DNA of 64,000 bases from Cyrtodaria siliqua (taxonomy: Eukaryota > Mollusca > Bivalvia > Adapedonta > Hiatellidae), in the NCBI GenBank assembly GCA_037043455.1, contig JAWPHD010003279.1, positions 124,001 through 188,000 on the forward strand, read 5' to 3'. This document shows, one piece after another, positions 1 to 11,400 of the stretch. A program made the translations under genes and the position numbers. A model generated the notes under the pieces. That model was not told where the DNA came from, searched no databases, and saw only the letters and a list, made by a program, of their open reading frames with translations. The stretch's first letter is position 1; each line of letters begins with the position of its first letter.

Positions 1-405
1 CTATACAGTGTGATTACACAACCAACAATAGTAATAGTAAGACTATATAGTGTGATTACAAAACAATAATAGTAATAGTATGACTATATAGTGTGATTAA
101 AAAAGAAATAGTTATAGTATGACTATACAGTGTGATTACAAACAATAATAGTAATAACATGACTACACAGTGTGATTACAAAACATTAATAATAATAGTG
201 TGACTATACAGTGTGATTACAAAAACAAAAATAGTAATAGTGTGACTATACAGTATGATTACGAAAAGCAATAATAGTAATAGTATGACTATACAGTGTG
301 ATTACAAAAACAATAATAGTAATAGTATGACTATACAGTGTGATTACAAAAAAAATTAGTAGTAATAGTATGACTATACCGTGAGATTAAAAAACAATAA
401 TAGTA
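1..405. repeat. minisatellite, about 42-bp unit
   Basis: About nine head-to-tail units, each with TGACTATACAGTGTGATTAC followed by an A-rich stretch and AATAGTAATAGTA. Length varies through the A run. The array is cut by the window start, so its full size is unknown. No coding potential. Confidence 0.9.
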
Positions 406-1383
406 AAACCCAGGCTCATTATCGCTCTCATTTAGTTCTCAATTATCAGCACACTACGTAACAGCTCTTTAAGGATGGAACGGTCGTGTTGAAGCAAAGA
501 TAATTTCTTACGGCTTTGTTCAATATATCGACAATATTTATGAATTAGTGTTCGACGTCCTCCCTTTTATCTCCGATTCAATTCGAATATAGGGTGTTCC
601 AAGATATACGTATGCAAACAGCAATGGATTATCCGATACAATAAAGAGAAGAAAAACAAAAACACAATCCAAAAACACAAATTAAGAAGAGACCTTTCAA
701 ATATTTTAAGTGATACTGATTCCTTAACAGGTATAGGTAGATTATTCCAAATACCTAATGATGACGGTATTAATAATTTGCAGATAATATTCTCATTCGT
801 GTGAAATAGCCATTCGAGTCTCTTAAATTATAATCATTTTCATCTCTAACGAAGGGCGAAATTAATTTGAACAAACGAACGGACGTGATGAAATCGAGTA
901 TGCTGTTTATCTGACTTATTTGCGCTACTTCCATCGGATCCCAGTTTCAGTAATAATATTCAAACTTACGTTTGTTTTGTGCTGTGTGGCGGCTGTAAAC
1001 AATCACCCCACTAAAATCAGTAGTGTTATTACTTACTGGGGTGTTATTACTTACTGGGGTAATCGAACCTAATCATTTAGAAAACACTCACTTATGTTGC
1101 ATCCTAAATTACCTCTCATGAACAGACTCAATAAAACCGAGCCTACTACTTTTCACTCTTTTTTGTGTTCGTTGCTTTCAAATGATCCCATTTTCAGAAT
1201 TGTTGGTGACGATACTATGTTATAGATGTGTTGTAATTACTGGGAGAATTTGAACTGAATACAGGCCTTCATTTATGAAACAATTATAACTTATAGACAA
1301 TGGCTTTGAAATAGTATTAATAATTTTCTTGAGCATTCTAATACTTATTTTATCCTCTCCAATAGCTTTGTCTGCTGCTTAAA
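406..1383. other. no recognised gene
   Basis: AT-rich sequence with no long open frame. A short direct duplication of GGGGTGTTATTACTTACTGG lies near 1038-1060. I see nothing else I can name. Confidence 0.5.
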
Positions 1384-2580
1384 TATTACTGATATCAATT
1401 ACATCTGATTCGTGAGATATATAATGTATCTACAGTATTACTGATATCAATTACATCTGATTCTTGAGATATATAATGTATCTACAGTATTATTGATATC
1501 AATTACATCTGATTCTTGAGATATATAATGTATCTACAGTATTATTGATATCAATTACATCTGATTCGTGAGATATATAATGTATCTACAGTATTACTGA
1601 TATCAATTGCATCTGATTCTTGAGATATATAATGTATCTACAGTATTATTGATATCAATTACATCTGATTCTTGAGATATATAATGTATCTACAGTATTA
1701 CTGATATCAATTACTTTGATTCTTGAGATATATAATGTATCTACAGTATTATTGATATCAATTACATCTGATTCGTGAGATATATAATGTATCTACAGTA
1801 TTACTGATATCAATTACTTTGATTCTTGAGATATATAATGTATCTACATTATTATTGATATCAATTACATCTGATTCTTGAGATATATAATGTATCTACA
1901 GTATTACTGATATCAATTACTTTGATTCTTGAGATATATAATGTATCTACAGTATTACTGATATCAATAACATCTGATTCGTGAGATATATAATGTATCT
2001 ACAGTATAACTGATATCAATTACTTTGATTCTTGAGATATATAATGTATCTACAGTATTATTGATATAAATTACATCTGATTCGTGAGATATATAATGTA
2101 TCTACAGTATTACTGATATCAATTACTTTGATTCTTGAGATATATAATGTATCTACAGTTATTATTGATATCAATTACATCTGATTCTTGAGATATATAA
2201 TGTATCTACAGTATTACTGATATCAATTACTTTGATTCTTGAGATATATAATGTATCTACAGTATTATTGATATCAATTACATCTGATTCGTGAGATATA
2301 TAATGTATCTACAGTAATACTGATATCAATTACTTTGATTCTTGAGATATATAATGTATCTACAGTATTATTGATATCAATTACATCTGATTCGTGAGAT
2401 ATATCATGTATCTACAGTATTACTGATATCAATTACTTTGATTCTTGAGATATATAATGTATCTACAGTATTATTGATATCAATTACATCTGATTCGTGA
2501 GATATATAATGTATCTACAGTATTACTGATATCAATTACTTTGATTCTTGAGATATATAATGTATCTACAGTATTATTGA
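1384..2580. repeat. minisatellite, 52/51-bp units, about 23 copies
   Basis: Each unit carries GATATCAATTAC, then a variable segment, GAGATATATAATGTATCTAC and AGTATTA. Two unit types exist: one with ACATCTGATTC (52 bp) and one with ACTTTGATTC (51 bp). From about 1690 on they largely alternate, giving a dimeric higher-order unit of about 103 bp. Divergence between copies is low, so the expansion is recent or homogenised. Confidence 0.95.
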
Positions 2581-2589
2581 TTTAGTTCC

Positions 2590-3050
2590 CAAAGCAAAAC
2601 CCCCATGTTATAATTTCATGAAACTGGCTACAAAGCATCAATATCAAGTGAATATGCGCATATATATTATCCTGACGTTCCGGTTCGATAATTTTCCACT
2701 GAGTTATGGCCCTTTGCATTTCTAATATATATATATAATATACAATTCTTGTCCGGGCTATTTCTCTTAAACTCCATGTTATAATTTATTGAAACTTGCT
2801 AGGAAGTATCAATATCCAGTGGAGATATGCATACTGTCATGACGTTCCGATTCAATAATTTTTCACCGAGTTATGGCCATTGGTATTCAAATAGAAAATT
2901 CTTGTTCGGGCTATTTCTTTAAATCCCCATGTTAAAATGTGAAACTTGCTACAAAGTATCAATATCAAGAGGAGATGGTCATATTGTCGTGACGTTCCGG
3001 TTCGATAATTTTCCACTCAGTTATGACCCTTTGTATTTTAATGCGTTTCA
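2590..3050. repeat. three diverged tandem units of about 160 bp
   Basis: Copies start near 2598, 2768 and 2925 with CCCCATGTTATAAT or a variant. They continue through GAAACTTGCTACAAAG, CAATATCAAG, TGACGTTCCGGTTCGATAAT and TTTCCACTGAGTTATG. More diverged than the array before it. Internal subrepeat of a dispersed element; the element's ends are not clear. Confidence 0.8.
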
Positions 3051-3829
3051 TACTTGGTAGTCAAATAGAAAAAATTTGTCCGGGCTTTTTGTCTATAATA
3101 TATGTCTATATATCTTATAGGAACAAAGTCTTGTTTATTTACCCACTCCCCAACAAGCTGCCAGCGGGGGGTATTTGTCCGCCTCCGGTGACAGTTCTAG
3201 TTATAATTTGTTTAAGAGTTATTAAGAGTTTATGTTTGCATTTAGCACACATCTTTGTAGAATAGTATGTATATGTTCACGAAAAAACGGTTGTGGTATT
3301 AATTAAACCAATTCTTTCTAATATAACTACAAAGTTCTCCCTCTTAACGAACTATTTTATGCATGTTGAAGTATGCTTATCTGTTTTTTCTATAAAATTA
3401 TCACATAAATAGTACAAAATTACACAACACTTCAGATTTCAAGGTCAGGCTCGGGAAAATGTTTATATAGATTATAGGAGTTGATTAGTTGTGCAACATA
3501 TAACTTGCAAATGTAAATACAAGGTTCAACAGGAAGAGTAGCATTCACAGAACAAAGTCACTCCAACAAATATTACACCGCAAAAAGTATAAAAGGAGAA
3601 AATATATTGTGTCTGTAGAGTGTGGATTCCCAAAATAGGAAAAGATATACCTCGTCATCAGTAATTTAAGAATCGGTGTACATATCTTGTAAAATGTTGC
3701 TGTTGGTGTCCGGATAGCTACTGTAACAATGAAATGTGTCTCGACGATTTTATTTTTTGGAAATAACTGTTTTATTAATACAGATGATTTAAACGTAAGC
3801 TTTGTTTCGTTATTTTTGTGAATTTTACG
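3051..3829. other. no recognised gene
   Basis: No convincing frame or splice-site pair and no RNA gene. Unique-looking AT-rich sequence up to the start of the compound repeat at 3830. Confidence 0.4.
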
Positions 3830-4035
3830 GAAGCCCTGGAGGGACTTATTAGTTATTACTTATTAGTTATTACTTATTTGTTATTACCTATTTGTTAAAG
3901 GCGGGTTAATGAAAACATGGCGTATATCTCGTCGATAAGCTATTTATCCGAAAAGTAATTTACTTTTTGTTTAATTAGCAAACTGACCAATCTATCTTAT
4001 ACTGTCAAAGCTGTAATTCACTTAGAATGTGTTCT

Positions 4036-4305
4036 TCACAGGGGTGGTGTGGCCCAGTGGACAGCGAGGTGGACTTGAAACCGGACAACCCGGATTCAAG
4101 CCTTCCCGATGCCACTGAGTTCGTCGGTACATTTAACCTTGCCCTCGTCTGTCGGATGTGGACGTAAACCGGGCGGTCCCGTATATCGGAGTCTATCCAT
4201 GAAGAATTTTAAAGAACATATGATTCTATTCGATAGTAAGAGTATGGCAAGTTTCCGGATTCCTATGTATCCATCCCCACTCTCTGAGGCGCCTCTAAAT
4301 AAATT
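4036..4305 (+). mobile_element. SINE with tRNA-Ser(UGA)-like head
   Basis: The head has an RNA polymerase III box A match, TGGCCCAGTGG (4050-4060), and a box B match, GGATTCAAGCC (4092-4102). Between them GGACTTGAAA resembles the anticodon arm of tRNA-Ser with anticodon TGA (4076-4078). The tRNA fold is degraded, so this is a SINE head and not a working tRNA. The body includes CGGGCGGTCCCGTA and AGAGTATGGCAAGTT. A second copy lies on the minus strand at 29205-29550 and shares head and body. Confidence 0.75.
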
Positions 4306-4329
4306 GTAATGTGTTGATGAGCCTTAAAC

Positions 4330-5310
4330 AACATTCAAATCATGTTCTTCACCATGTTCAAACATGCTATAGTTGTATACATCATATACATGTTATAGAT
4401 GGTTACATCATAACCATGTTATATTTGGATACACCCTTAACATACTATAGTTAGAAGCATCATACATATGTTATAGTTGGATTAAAAACAATCATGTATA
4501 TACTAGTAGTAGGGTACATCATACACGTGTTATAGATGGATACATCCTAAACATGCTATATTTGAATGCTTTAGAAACATGTTACAGTTGGATACCTCAT
4601 AAAGAAGTTATAGCTGGATATAACATAAACATGCTGTAGTTGGATACATCATACACATGTTATATTTGAAGGTATCATAAACATGTTATGGTTGGTTATA
4701 GTGAGATGCACCCTAAACACGTTACAGCTGAATATATCCTAAAGAAGTTATAGTTGGATATATCATAAACTTCTATAGTTGAACATGTTATAGTTGAATA
4801 AATCATAAACATGTTATACATGCGTGATGGATTCATCCGAAACATGCTGTAGTTGGATACATCATACATATGTTATAGTTTGTTATACTATAGTGAGATG
4901 CACCCTAAACGTGTGACAGTTGGATACATCCTAAAGAAGTTATAGTTGGATACATTCTAAAGAAGTTATAGTTGGATACATTCTAAAGAAGTTATAGTTG
5001 GATACATCCTAAAGAAGTTATAGTTGGATACATTCTTAAGAAGTTATAGTTGGATACATCATAAACATGCTGTAGTTGGATATCTCATACATATGGTACA
5101 TGCTATAGTTTGATACACCCTAAACATCCTATAGGATAGGATACATCCTAAACATCCTATAGGTGGACACATCATAAACATTTTATAGTTTGGATACATC
5201 ATAAACATGCTAAAGTTGGATGCATCATAAACATGTTATAGCTGGATACATCCCAAACGTTTAATAGTTGGATACATCCATAGTTGGATACATCCCTAAA
5301 CATGCTATAA
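4330..5310. repeat. minisatellite, about 24-30-bp degenerate unit
   Basis: Dozens of units around GTTGGATACATCATAAACATG and TTATAG, with variants such as CCTAAAGAAG. The best-homogenised block is 4920-5060. The reverse-complement counterpart is at 28245-29195. Confidence 0.9.
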
Positions 5311-5324
5311 TCGGTATATATATA

Positions 5325-5665
5325 TAAATTAACAATTAATTCATAACAAATAAGCCATTATAAATAAGTCCCTCATAATTTTAGAACGTGACTTATTTGT
5401 AAGGACTTTTTTATTATGAATTAATTGTTATTACTTATTTGTTATTACTGATTTGTTATTTCTTATTTGTTATTTCTTATAAGTTATTACTTATTTGTTA
5501 TTTCTTATTTGTTATTACTTATTTGTTATTTCTTATTTCTTATTTGTTATTACTTATTTGTTATTTCTTATTACTTATTTGTTATTTCTTATTAGTTATT
5601 ACTTATTTGTTATTTCTTATTTGTTATTACTTATTTGTTATTACTTATGTGTTAATATATAGTTC
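5325..5665. repeat. short inverted repeat plus TTATTTGTTATTAC array
   Basis: AATTAACAATTAATTCATAA (from 5327) is mirrored by TTATGAATTAATTGTTATTA (from 5414), forming a hairpin with AATAAGTCCCTC in its loop. The array of TTACTTATTTGTTA units follows. Low complexity; any reading frame here only reflects the repeat. Confidence 0.85.
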
Positions 5666-5799
5666 TCAAACAAGCGGGAAAACAAAACATGGCGGATGCA
5701 GACACTGCTGACGATGCGAACGAAGTAAGGCGTATTGTACGTTCTTTGTAACTTATCCTAACTTATATATTATTGTACGACACGCCTACACACCAGATC

Positions 5800-8290
5800 G
5801 CCAGTATTAACTCCATAATTTCCCATTTCTTCGTCCGTCGCCGTCGTTAACTTTTGCTTCAAACGACTTCTCCTCAGAAACCGCTTGGCCAATGTCGACC
5901 AAACTTCACATGTATGATCCTTAGATGCATGCCTTTTAGACTTGTTAAAATTAGGTCAGCGTAACATCCAAGATGGCCGCCATTACCATATATGGTCGAA
6001 ACCTTAAACATCTCCTACTCAAGAACCGCTGGACAGATTTCGACAGTTTTTCTTTTAAAATGATCGCCAAAGCCTAGACTATAAAGTTTGTTCAAATGAA
6101 GTCCCCGGGGTCAAAAATGACTGTGCCCTGGGGATCCAAAATTTGTATATTGAGATTTTGCATGTTTTTCATAGACTTTTATAGGTACAAACTTTAAAAA
6201 ATCGTCTTCTCTGAAACCACAAGGCACATAGCTTTCATGTATTACATGTAGCATCAGCTTATGGTCCTCTACTAAGTTTGTTCAAATGGTGACCTTGGGG
6301 TCTAATTTGGCCCCGACCCGGGGGTCACAGTTTTACATAGACATATAGGAAAAAAATGAAAAGATCTCCTCTCTGAAACTACAAGAGCCAGAGGTTTAAT
6401 ATTTTGCATTTACCATAAGATTATGGTCCTTTACCAAGTTTGTTCAAATGGTGACCCTGGGGTCACGCCCCCGCCCCAGGGTTCACATGTTTTACATAGA
6501 CTTGTATAAAGAAAAACTTAAAAAATCTTCTTTTCTGAAACTGCAAGAGCCAGATGTTTAATATTTGGAATTTACTATAAGAGTATGGTCCTTTACCAAG
6601 TTTTTTCAAATGGTGACCCTGGTGTCTAATTTGGCCCACAGTTTTACACAGACTTATATAGGGAAAAAATTAAAAGATCTCCTCTCTGAAACTACTAGAG
6701 CCAGAGGTTTAATATTTTGCATTTACCATAAGATTATGGTCCTTTACCAAGTTTGTTCAAATGGTGACCCTGGGGTCACGCCCCCGCCCTAGGGTTCACA
6801 TGTTTTACATAGACTTGTATAAAGAAAAACTTAAAAAATCTTCTTTTCTGAAACTGCAAGAGCCAGATGTTTAACATTTTAAATTTACTATAAGAGTATG
6901 GTCCTTTACCAAGTTGTTCAAATGGTGACCATGGGGTCAAATTTGACCCCGCCCCGGGGGACACAGTTTTACATAGGCTTGTATAGGGAAAAACTTTAAA
7001 AACATCTTCTTCTCTGGAACTGCAAGAGCCAGAGGTTTAATATTTTGCGTTTGCTATAAGCTTATGGTCTTCTACCAAGTTTTTTCAAATGGTGACCCTG
7101 GTGTCAAATTGGCCCCGCCCCGGGTGTCACAGTTTTACATAGACTTATATAGGGGAAAAAAATCTTCTCTGAAACTCCAAGAGCCAGAGGTTTAATACTT
7201 TGCATTTACTATAAGATTATGGTCCTTTACCAAGTTTGTTCATATAATGACCCTGGGGTCAAATCTGGCCCCGCCCTGGGTGTCACTGTTTTACATAGAC
7301 TTATATAGGAAAAACATTAAAACAATGGCAAAACTCCCATTCCTCAGAGGGACTGGCCACTGTCTCCTAAAATCCAAAGTTTGTATATGGAGATTTATTT
7401 TGTATGTTTTGCAAAGACTTTTGCAGCATCAACATTTGTAAACGACATCTCCTCAAACACCTCCTGGCCAATTTTGACTAAAGTTCACATGGATGATACT
7501 GTGGTCAATGCCTTTCGATTTTTTTTCAAATTGGGCCCAAGATGGCCACCATTACCATATATGATAAAAACATAAAAAAATCTTCTGCAGAAAAACTGAA
7601 CAGAGGTCAACAGGTTTTTTTTAATTATCGCCAAACCCCTGGACTATAAAAGTTGTACAAATGACGTTGCCGGGCTAAAAAATGGCTGAGCGCCGGGGTC
7701 CAAAGTTTGTTTATGGACAGGGGTCACATGCTTTACATAGACTTATATAGGGAATTTTTAAAAAAATATTTTTCTTTGAAACTACAAGAGCCAGAGGTTT
7801 AATATTTTGCATTTACCATATGCATATGGTCCTGTACCAAGTGTGTTGAAATGGTGTCCCTGGGGACAAATTTGGTCCCGTCCCAGGGTTTGCATGTTTT
7901 ACACAGACTACATAATATGGAAAAACCTTTTTAATAATCGTCTCCTCTGAAACTATATGAGCCAGAGGTTTAATATTTTACATGTACCATAAGCTTATCA
8001 TCCTCTACCAATTATGTTAAAATCGAAACCATGGAGTCAAAATTTGCACCACCCCAGGGTTTACATGGTTTACATAGAGTGTATAGGGAATTTTCTTCTC
8101 TAAAACTGGGCAGGAACAGATGGATACAACCATCCAACTAGTATCTGTCCTGGGGAATATTCCCACCCCTGCGGACATAACTCCTGGGTCATAACTTGGA
8201 AAACATTGAGATCAATTTGACTTTTGTTTTCATATTTGCAAAGATCATCAGGTGAGCGATACAGGGCCATGCTGGCCCGCTTGTTTTTAA
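5800..8290 (+). mobile_element. dispersed element with internal tandem units of about 190-200 bp
   Basis: Starts with a TTCGTCCGTCGCCGTCG segment and 'ctcctcagaaaccgcttggcc'-type text. It runs through seven or more units containing TTTACATAGACTTATATAGG, CTCTGAAACTACAAGAGCC and TTCAAATGGTGACCCTGGGG. It ends with CAGGTGAGCGATACAGGGCC, a hairpin GGGCCA-TGC-TGGCCC (8264-8278) and CTTGTT (8280-8285). No gene inside. The hairpin plus CTTGTT ending is shared with the elements at 17000-21115, 53950 and 59472, which suggests a Helitron-like non-autonomous family (inference). Confidence 0.75.
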
Positions 8291-8546
8291 ACTCTAGCCT
8301 GTCACCCTAACGTCAATGACTCCCAAAATGGAAACATTTTTTTCCTGTTCAATTACATCACCCCCATGCATGCTGTCCATTTGACAGCTCTTGTCAGGCG
8401 TCTTCCAATTTCAGAAAAGAATTCAGATAATTTGTACATATTTATGTTTCTTTAACAAAACAAGCTGCACTCTTGAAACACTCTTCTAGTACATGTATTT
8501 TAAATAGAAGAACATACAATAAATAGTTAGTCAATGTTTTTTTTTA

Positions 8547-11400
8547 GAATCAGCAACTGTCTGGGAGAGGAAAGCATTCAAAATGCAAGTTATATATAGG
8601 TTGGCAACACTACATGAAAGGAAAATACAGAGTGGTCATTGTAAAGAAAGGTGGAGGAATTCGTCACATTGACTACAATATTGATGTTGATAGTATTATG
8701 GAAGTTGCCAATAAACTATTCTATCCAGATGGCCAAAGTTGGATGGGAAAATTATCTGATATGTCTGTTACTCTAGCCAACTTTTCTGGCCATGCGATTG
8801 AAGACTTCACTGATTTTAATAAAACCAAGTGTAACTTCTTCCAAGAGTACTTGAAAGCAAATGGGATGTATTCATCCCAGTGCCATTTATATTTCAGAAC
8901 TAAACCAAAGAAGAGTTCAAATGATGAAACAAATGATGTTTGTTCTGCTAAGAGCATAACCACAGCATTAATAAAGGAAAGTAATATAGATGAAATAAAC
9001 ACCTTCATGTCACCCGAATCCCTGATACAGAAAGAAGAAGGTATTGCAGAAGGAGCCAGCTGTACATTATACTAATAAACAAACAGAGTTTCTTGTGAAC
9101 AATAAATCCCCAGGAGCAATTCAAATTAGGTACACCAAAGAACGAGTCTCAAGTTACTCTAGTAACACATTTTCTGTTACTTGTCATTCGTCAGAAGACT
9201 ACTTCAATATCACAGGCCAGAATGATGATTTGCATTCAGCATACCATGCAATAGATGATGGCTTTCTAGTGACAGGAATGAAAAAATATGATAAACAGTT
9301 TCTTTCTGAATCGGATGCTGGTATTTTTGCTTTTCCTCAAGATATTGACCCAAAACCTGAAACAATCATTCTACATGGACCAGGCGAAATACACGGCCTT
9401 GAAATTGGGGAAGAAAGGTTTCTTGTAATTGGAGCTGTTACTGTCTTTCATAAAAAATTTACCTGTATCGGTGGTACAAGGATGGTGAGCTGATGTGCGA
9501 AGGCTTGAATGTTTCAGTGATAAGATTGAATGACACGTTTGCTGTATTGCAAAATGAGAAGATGTACATATGATCCACCCACTGAAGTTAAACTTGTGTC
9601 AACTTTGCAAGTAAATGCAAATGTGCAACTAGTGCAAGAAGATCTACCTACCATTGACATCCAAACAAGTTATACATGTACTGATGAGGTCAGTCTGTCT
9701 TCAGCACCAGTATTTCACGAAATGAAAACAGAAGTAAGTGTACAGACAAACGAAAATTGGAGAAGAAGTGGCTTAAATGATACCATTAGCAACACTCTGC
9801 ACAATAACAATCATATGTCAAATCAGTTACCGGAAATACAGTCAACAGCAGCACCAGTGAGGACATTCTGTCAACTTCTAATGTTCCAAAATTATGTAAT
9901 GTCGAAATGGGGCAAGAAATAGGACGGGGTGCTTTTGGCATCGTATATAAAGCCGAATGGATCGGTACCACAGTTGCTGTGGCATCGTATATAAAGCCGA
10001 ATGGATCGGTACCACAGTTGCTGTTAATGGATCGGTACCACAGTTGCTGTTAATGGATCGGTACCACAGTTGCTGTTAATGGATCGGTACCACAGTTGCT
10101 GTTAATGGATCGGTACCACAGTTGCTGTTAATGGATCGGTACCACAGCTGCTGTTAATGGATCGGTACCACAGTTGCTGTTAATGGATCGGTACCACAGT
10201 TGCTGTTAATGGATCGGTACCACAGTTGCTGTTAATGGATCGGTACCACAGTTGCTGTTAATGGATCGGTACCACAGCTGCTGTTAATGGATCGGTACCA
10301 CAGTTGCTGTTAATGGATCGGTACCACAGTTGCTGTTAATGGATCGGTACCACAGCTGCTGTTAATGGATCGGTACCACAGTTGCTGTTAATGGATCGGT
10401 ACCACAGTTGCTGTTAATGGATCGGTACCACAGTTGCTGTTAATGGATCGGTACCACAGTTGCTGTTAATGGATCGGTACCACAGTTGCTGTTAATGGAT
10501 CGGTACCACAGTTGCTGTTAATGGATCGGTACCACAGTTGCTGTTAATGGATCGGTACCACAGTTGCTGTTAATGGATCGGTACCACAGTTGCTGTTAAT
10601 GGATCGGTACCACAGTTGCTGTTAAACAATTAACAGTAAAGAGGATGAAAAGGGTAAAACTATTTTCAGCGAAAACTACAAATACACAGTAAAATAAGAC
10701 ATCCTAACATTGTTCAACTTATAGGATATGCAATAGAAACAAATAATCTCTACCTCATATCAGAGTTTGTAAATGGAACAAACTTAGATGAGGTATTATT
10801 TGGTGGAATAAGGGATGGAGAATTAGATTTGAATTTGACCACAAAGTGTTCTATTGCCCAGCAGATAACACAAGCTGCTGCATACATGCACAATATTGAG
10901 TTCATCGTGATATAAAACCAGAAAACGTTTTGATCTCTACGGATTATAGAGTAGTTAAGTTATGTGACATGGGTCTCAGTAAATGGAAAACTATGAATAC
11001 ACTGATTACAACCATGGCGGGCATTCAAGCAACACAGCCTGGTACTCCGGCCTACCAAGCACCAGAGGTACTTGTTGAGAAGAAAAGTGCAACAGAATCA
11101 ACTGATATCTGGAGTCTAGCATGTACTTTGGTTGAACTCTTCTCAGAGGAAACAGTTTGAAATTAGATGCAGTATGGAAAGAAGACGAAGTGGATGAGGA
11201 CAGTGCGCAGTTGCACATTGCTAGTTGCATGAAGAAGAAGAGCAAACCAGATGGACTTGATGTATTGCTCACTAGAATTGACAATCCCATAGCCGTTGTT
11301 GATATAATTTGTAAGGGATTGCCAAATGGACAATAAATCCGACCAACAGCGATCCAAATGCTAAAAGTATTTAGAAAAGACAATATCAGTGAATAGATAT
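8547..11400 (+). pseudogene. broken gene: unknown N-terminal domain, Ig-like domain, protein kinase
   Basis: A T-rich tract and AG (8546-8547) look like a 3' splice site, and the frame is open from there. Residues around CKLYIGWQHYMKGKYR and GGGIRHIDY begin a domain I know only from uncharacterised invertebrate and fish proteins. After a frameshift near 9050 and another near 9470, YRWYKDGE and a later YCKMRRC give the core of an Ig-like domain. The kinase follows: GRGAFGIVYKAEW (glycine loop), RHPNIVQLIG, RDIKPENVLI, CDMGLSKW, TPAYQAPE and DIWSLACTLVELF, with a C-terminal lobe to about 11400. Damage: the loop Lys is separated by the 26-bp array (10001-10624); the HRD histidine is lost by what looks like a 4-base deletion near 10903; there are stops in the tail. 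DMG replaces DFG. The motif set suggests a TKL-type kinase, not certain. Probably dead. Confidence 0.8.
9937..10624. repeat. 26-bp minisatellite born in the kinase ATP-binding loop
   Basis: First a 44-bp segment encoding the glycine loop (9937-9980) is duplicated at 9981. Then 24 units of 26 bp follow (10001-10624), each carrying ATGGATCGGTACC and ACAGTTGCTG. Each unit is a copy of the codons just before the invariant Lys (W-I-G-T-T-V-A-V). Several units share a T-to-C change (ACAGCTGCTG), at spacings that are multiples of 26. Because 26 is not a multiple of 3, the array cannot be translated through in one frame. Confidence 0.95.

Larger units (their letters stand above)
3830..5720 (+). mobile_element. 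compound repeat, copy 1 (SINE + minisatellite + TTATT array)
   Basis: Begins with AAGCCCTGGAGGGACTTA, runs through a short TTATTAGTTATTAC array, a GAAAACATGGCG motif, a tRNA-Ser-like SINE (4036-4305), a minisatellite (4330-5310) and a TTATTTGTTATTAC array (5420-5660), then AAAACATGGCGGAT. The same modules occur in the same order on the opposite strand at 26060-29760, which marks this as one repeated unit and not a chance assembly. Sequence outside the AGCCCTGG boundary is unrelated in the two copies. Class unknown; a non-autonomous element with internal tandem arrays is my inference. Confidence 0.75.

Noticed and set aside
1..405. CRISPR-like array
   Set aside because: Units are contiguous and similar throughout, with no unique spacers; the same holds for the other arrays (1384-2580, 10001-10624, 21941-22140, 31019-31308).
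5439..5711. 90-residue hydrophobic open frame
   Set aside because: Same low-complexity TTATTTGTTATTAC array read on the other strand.
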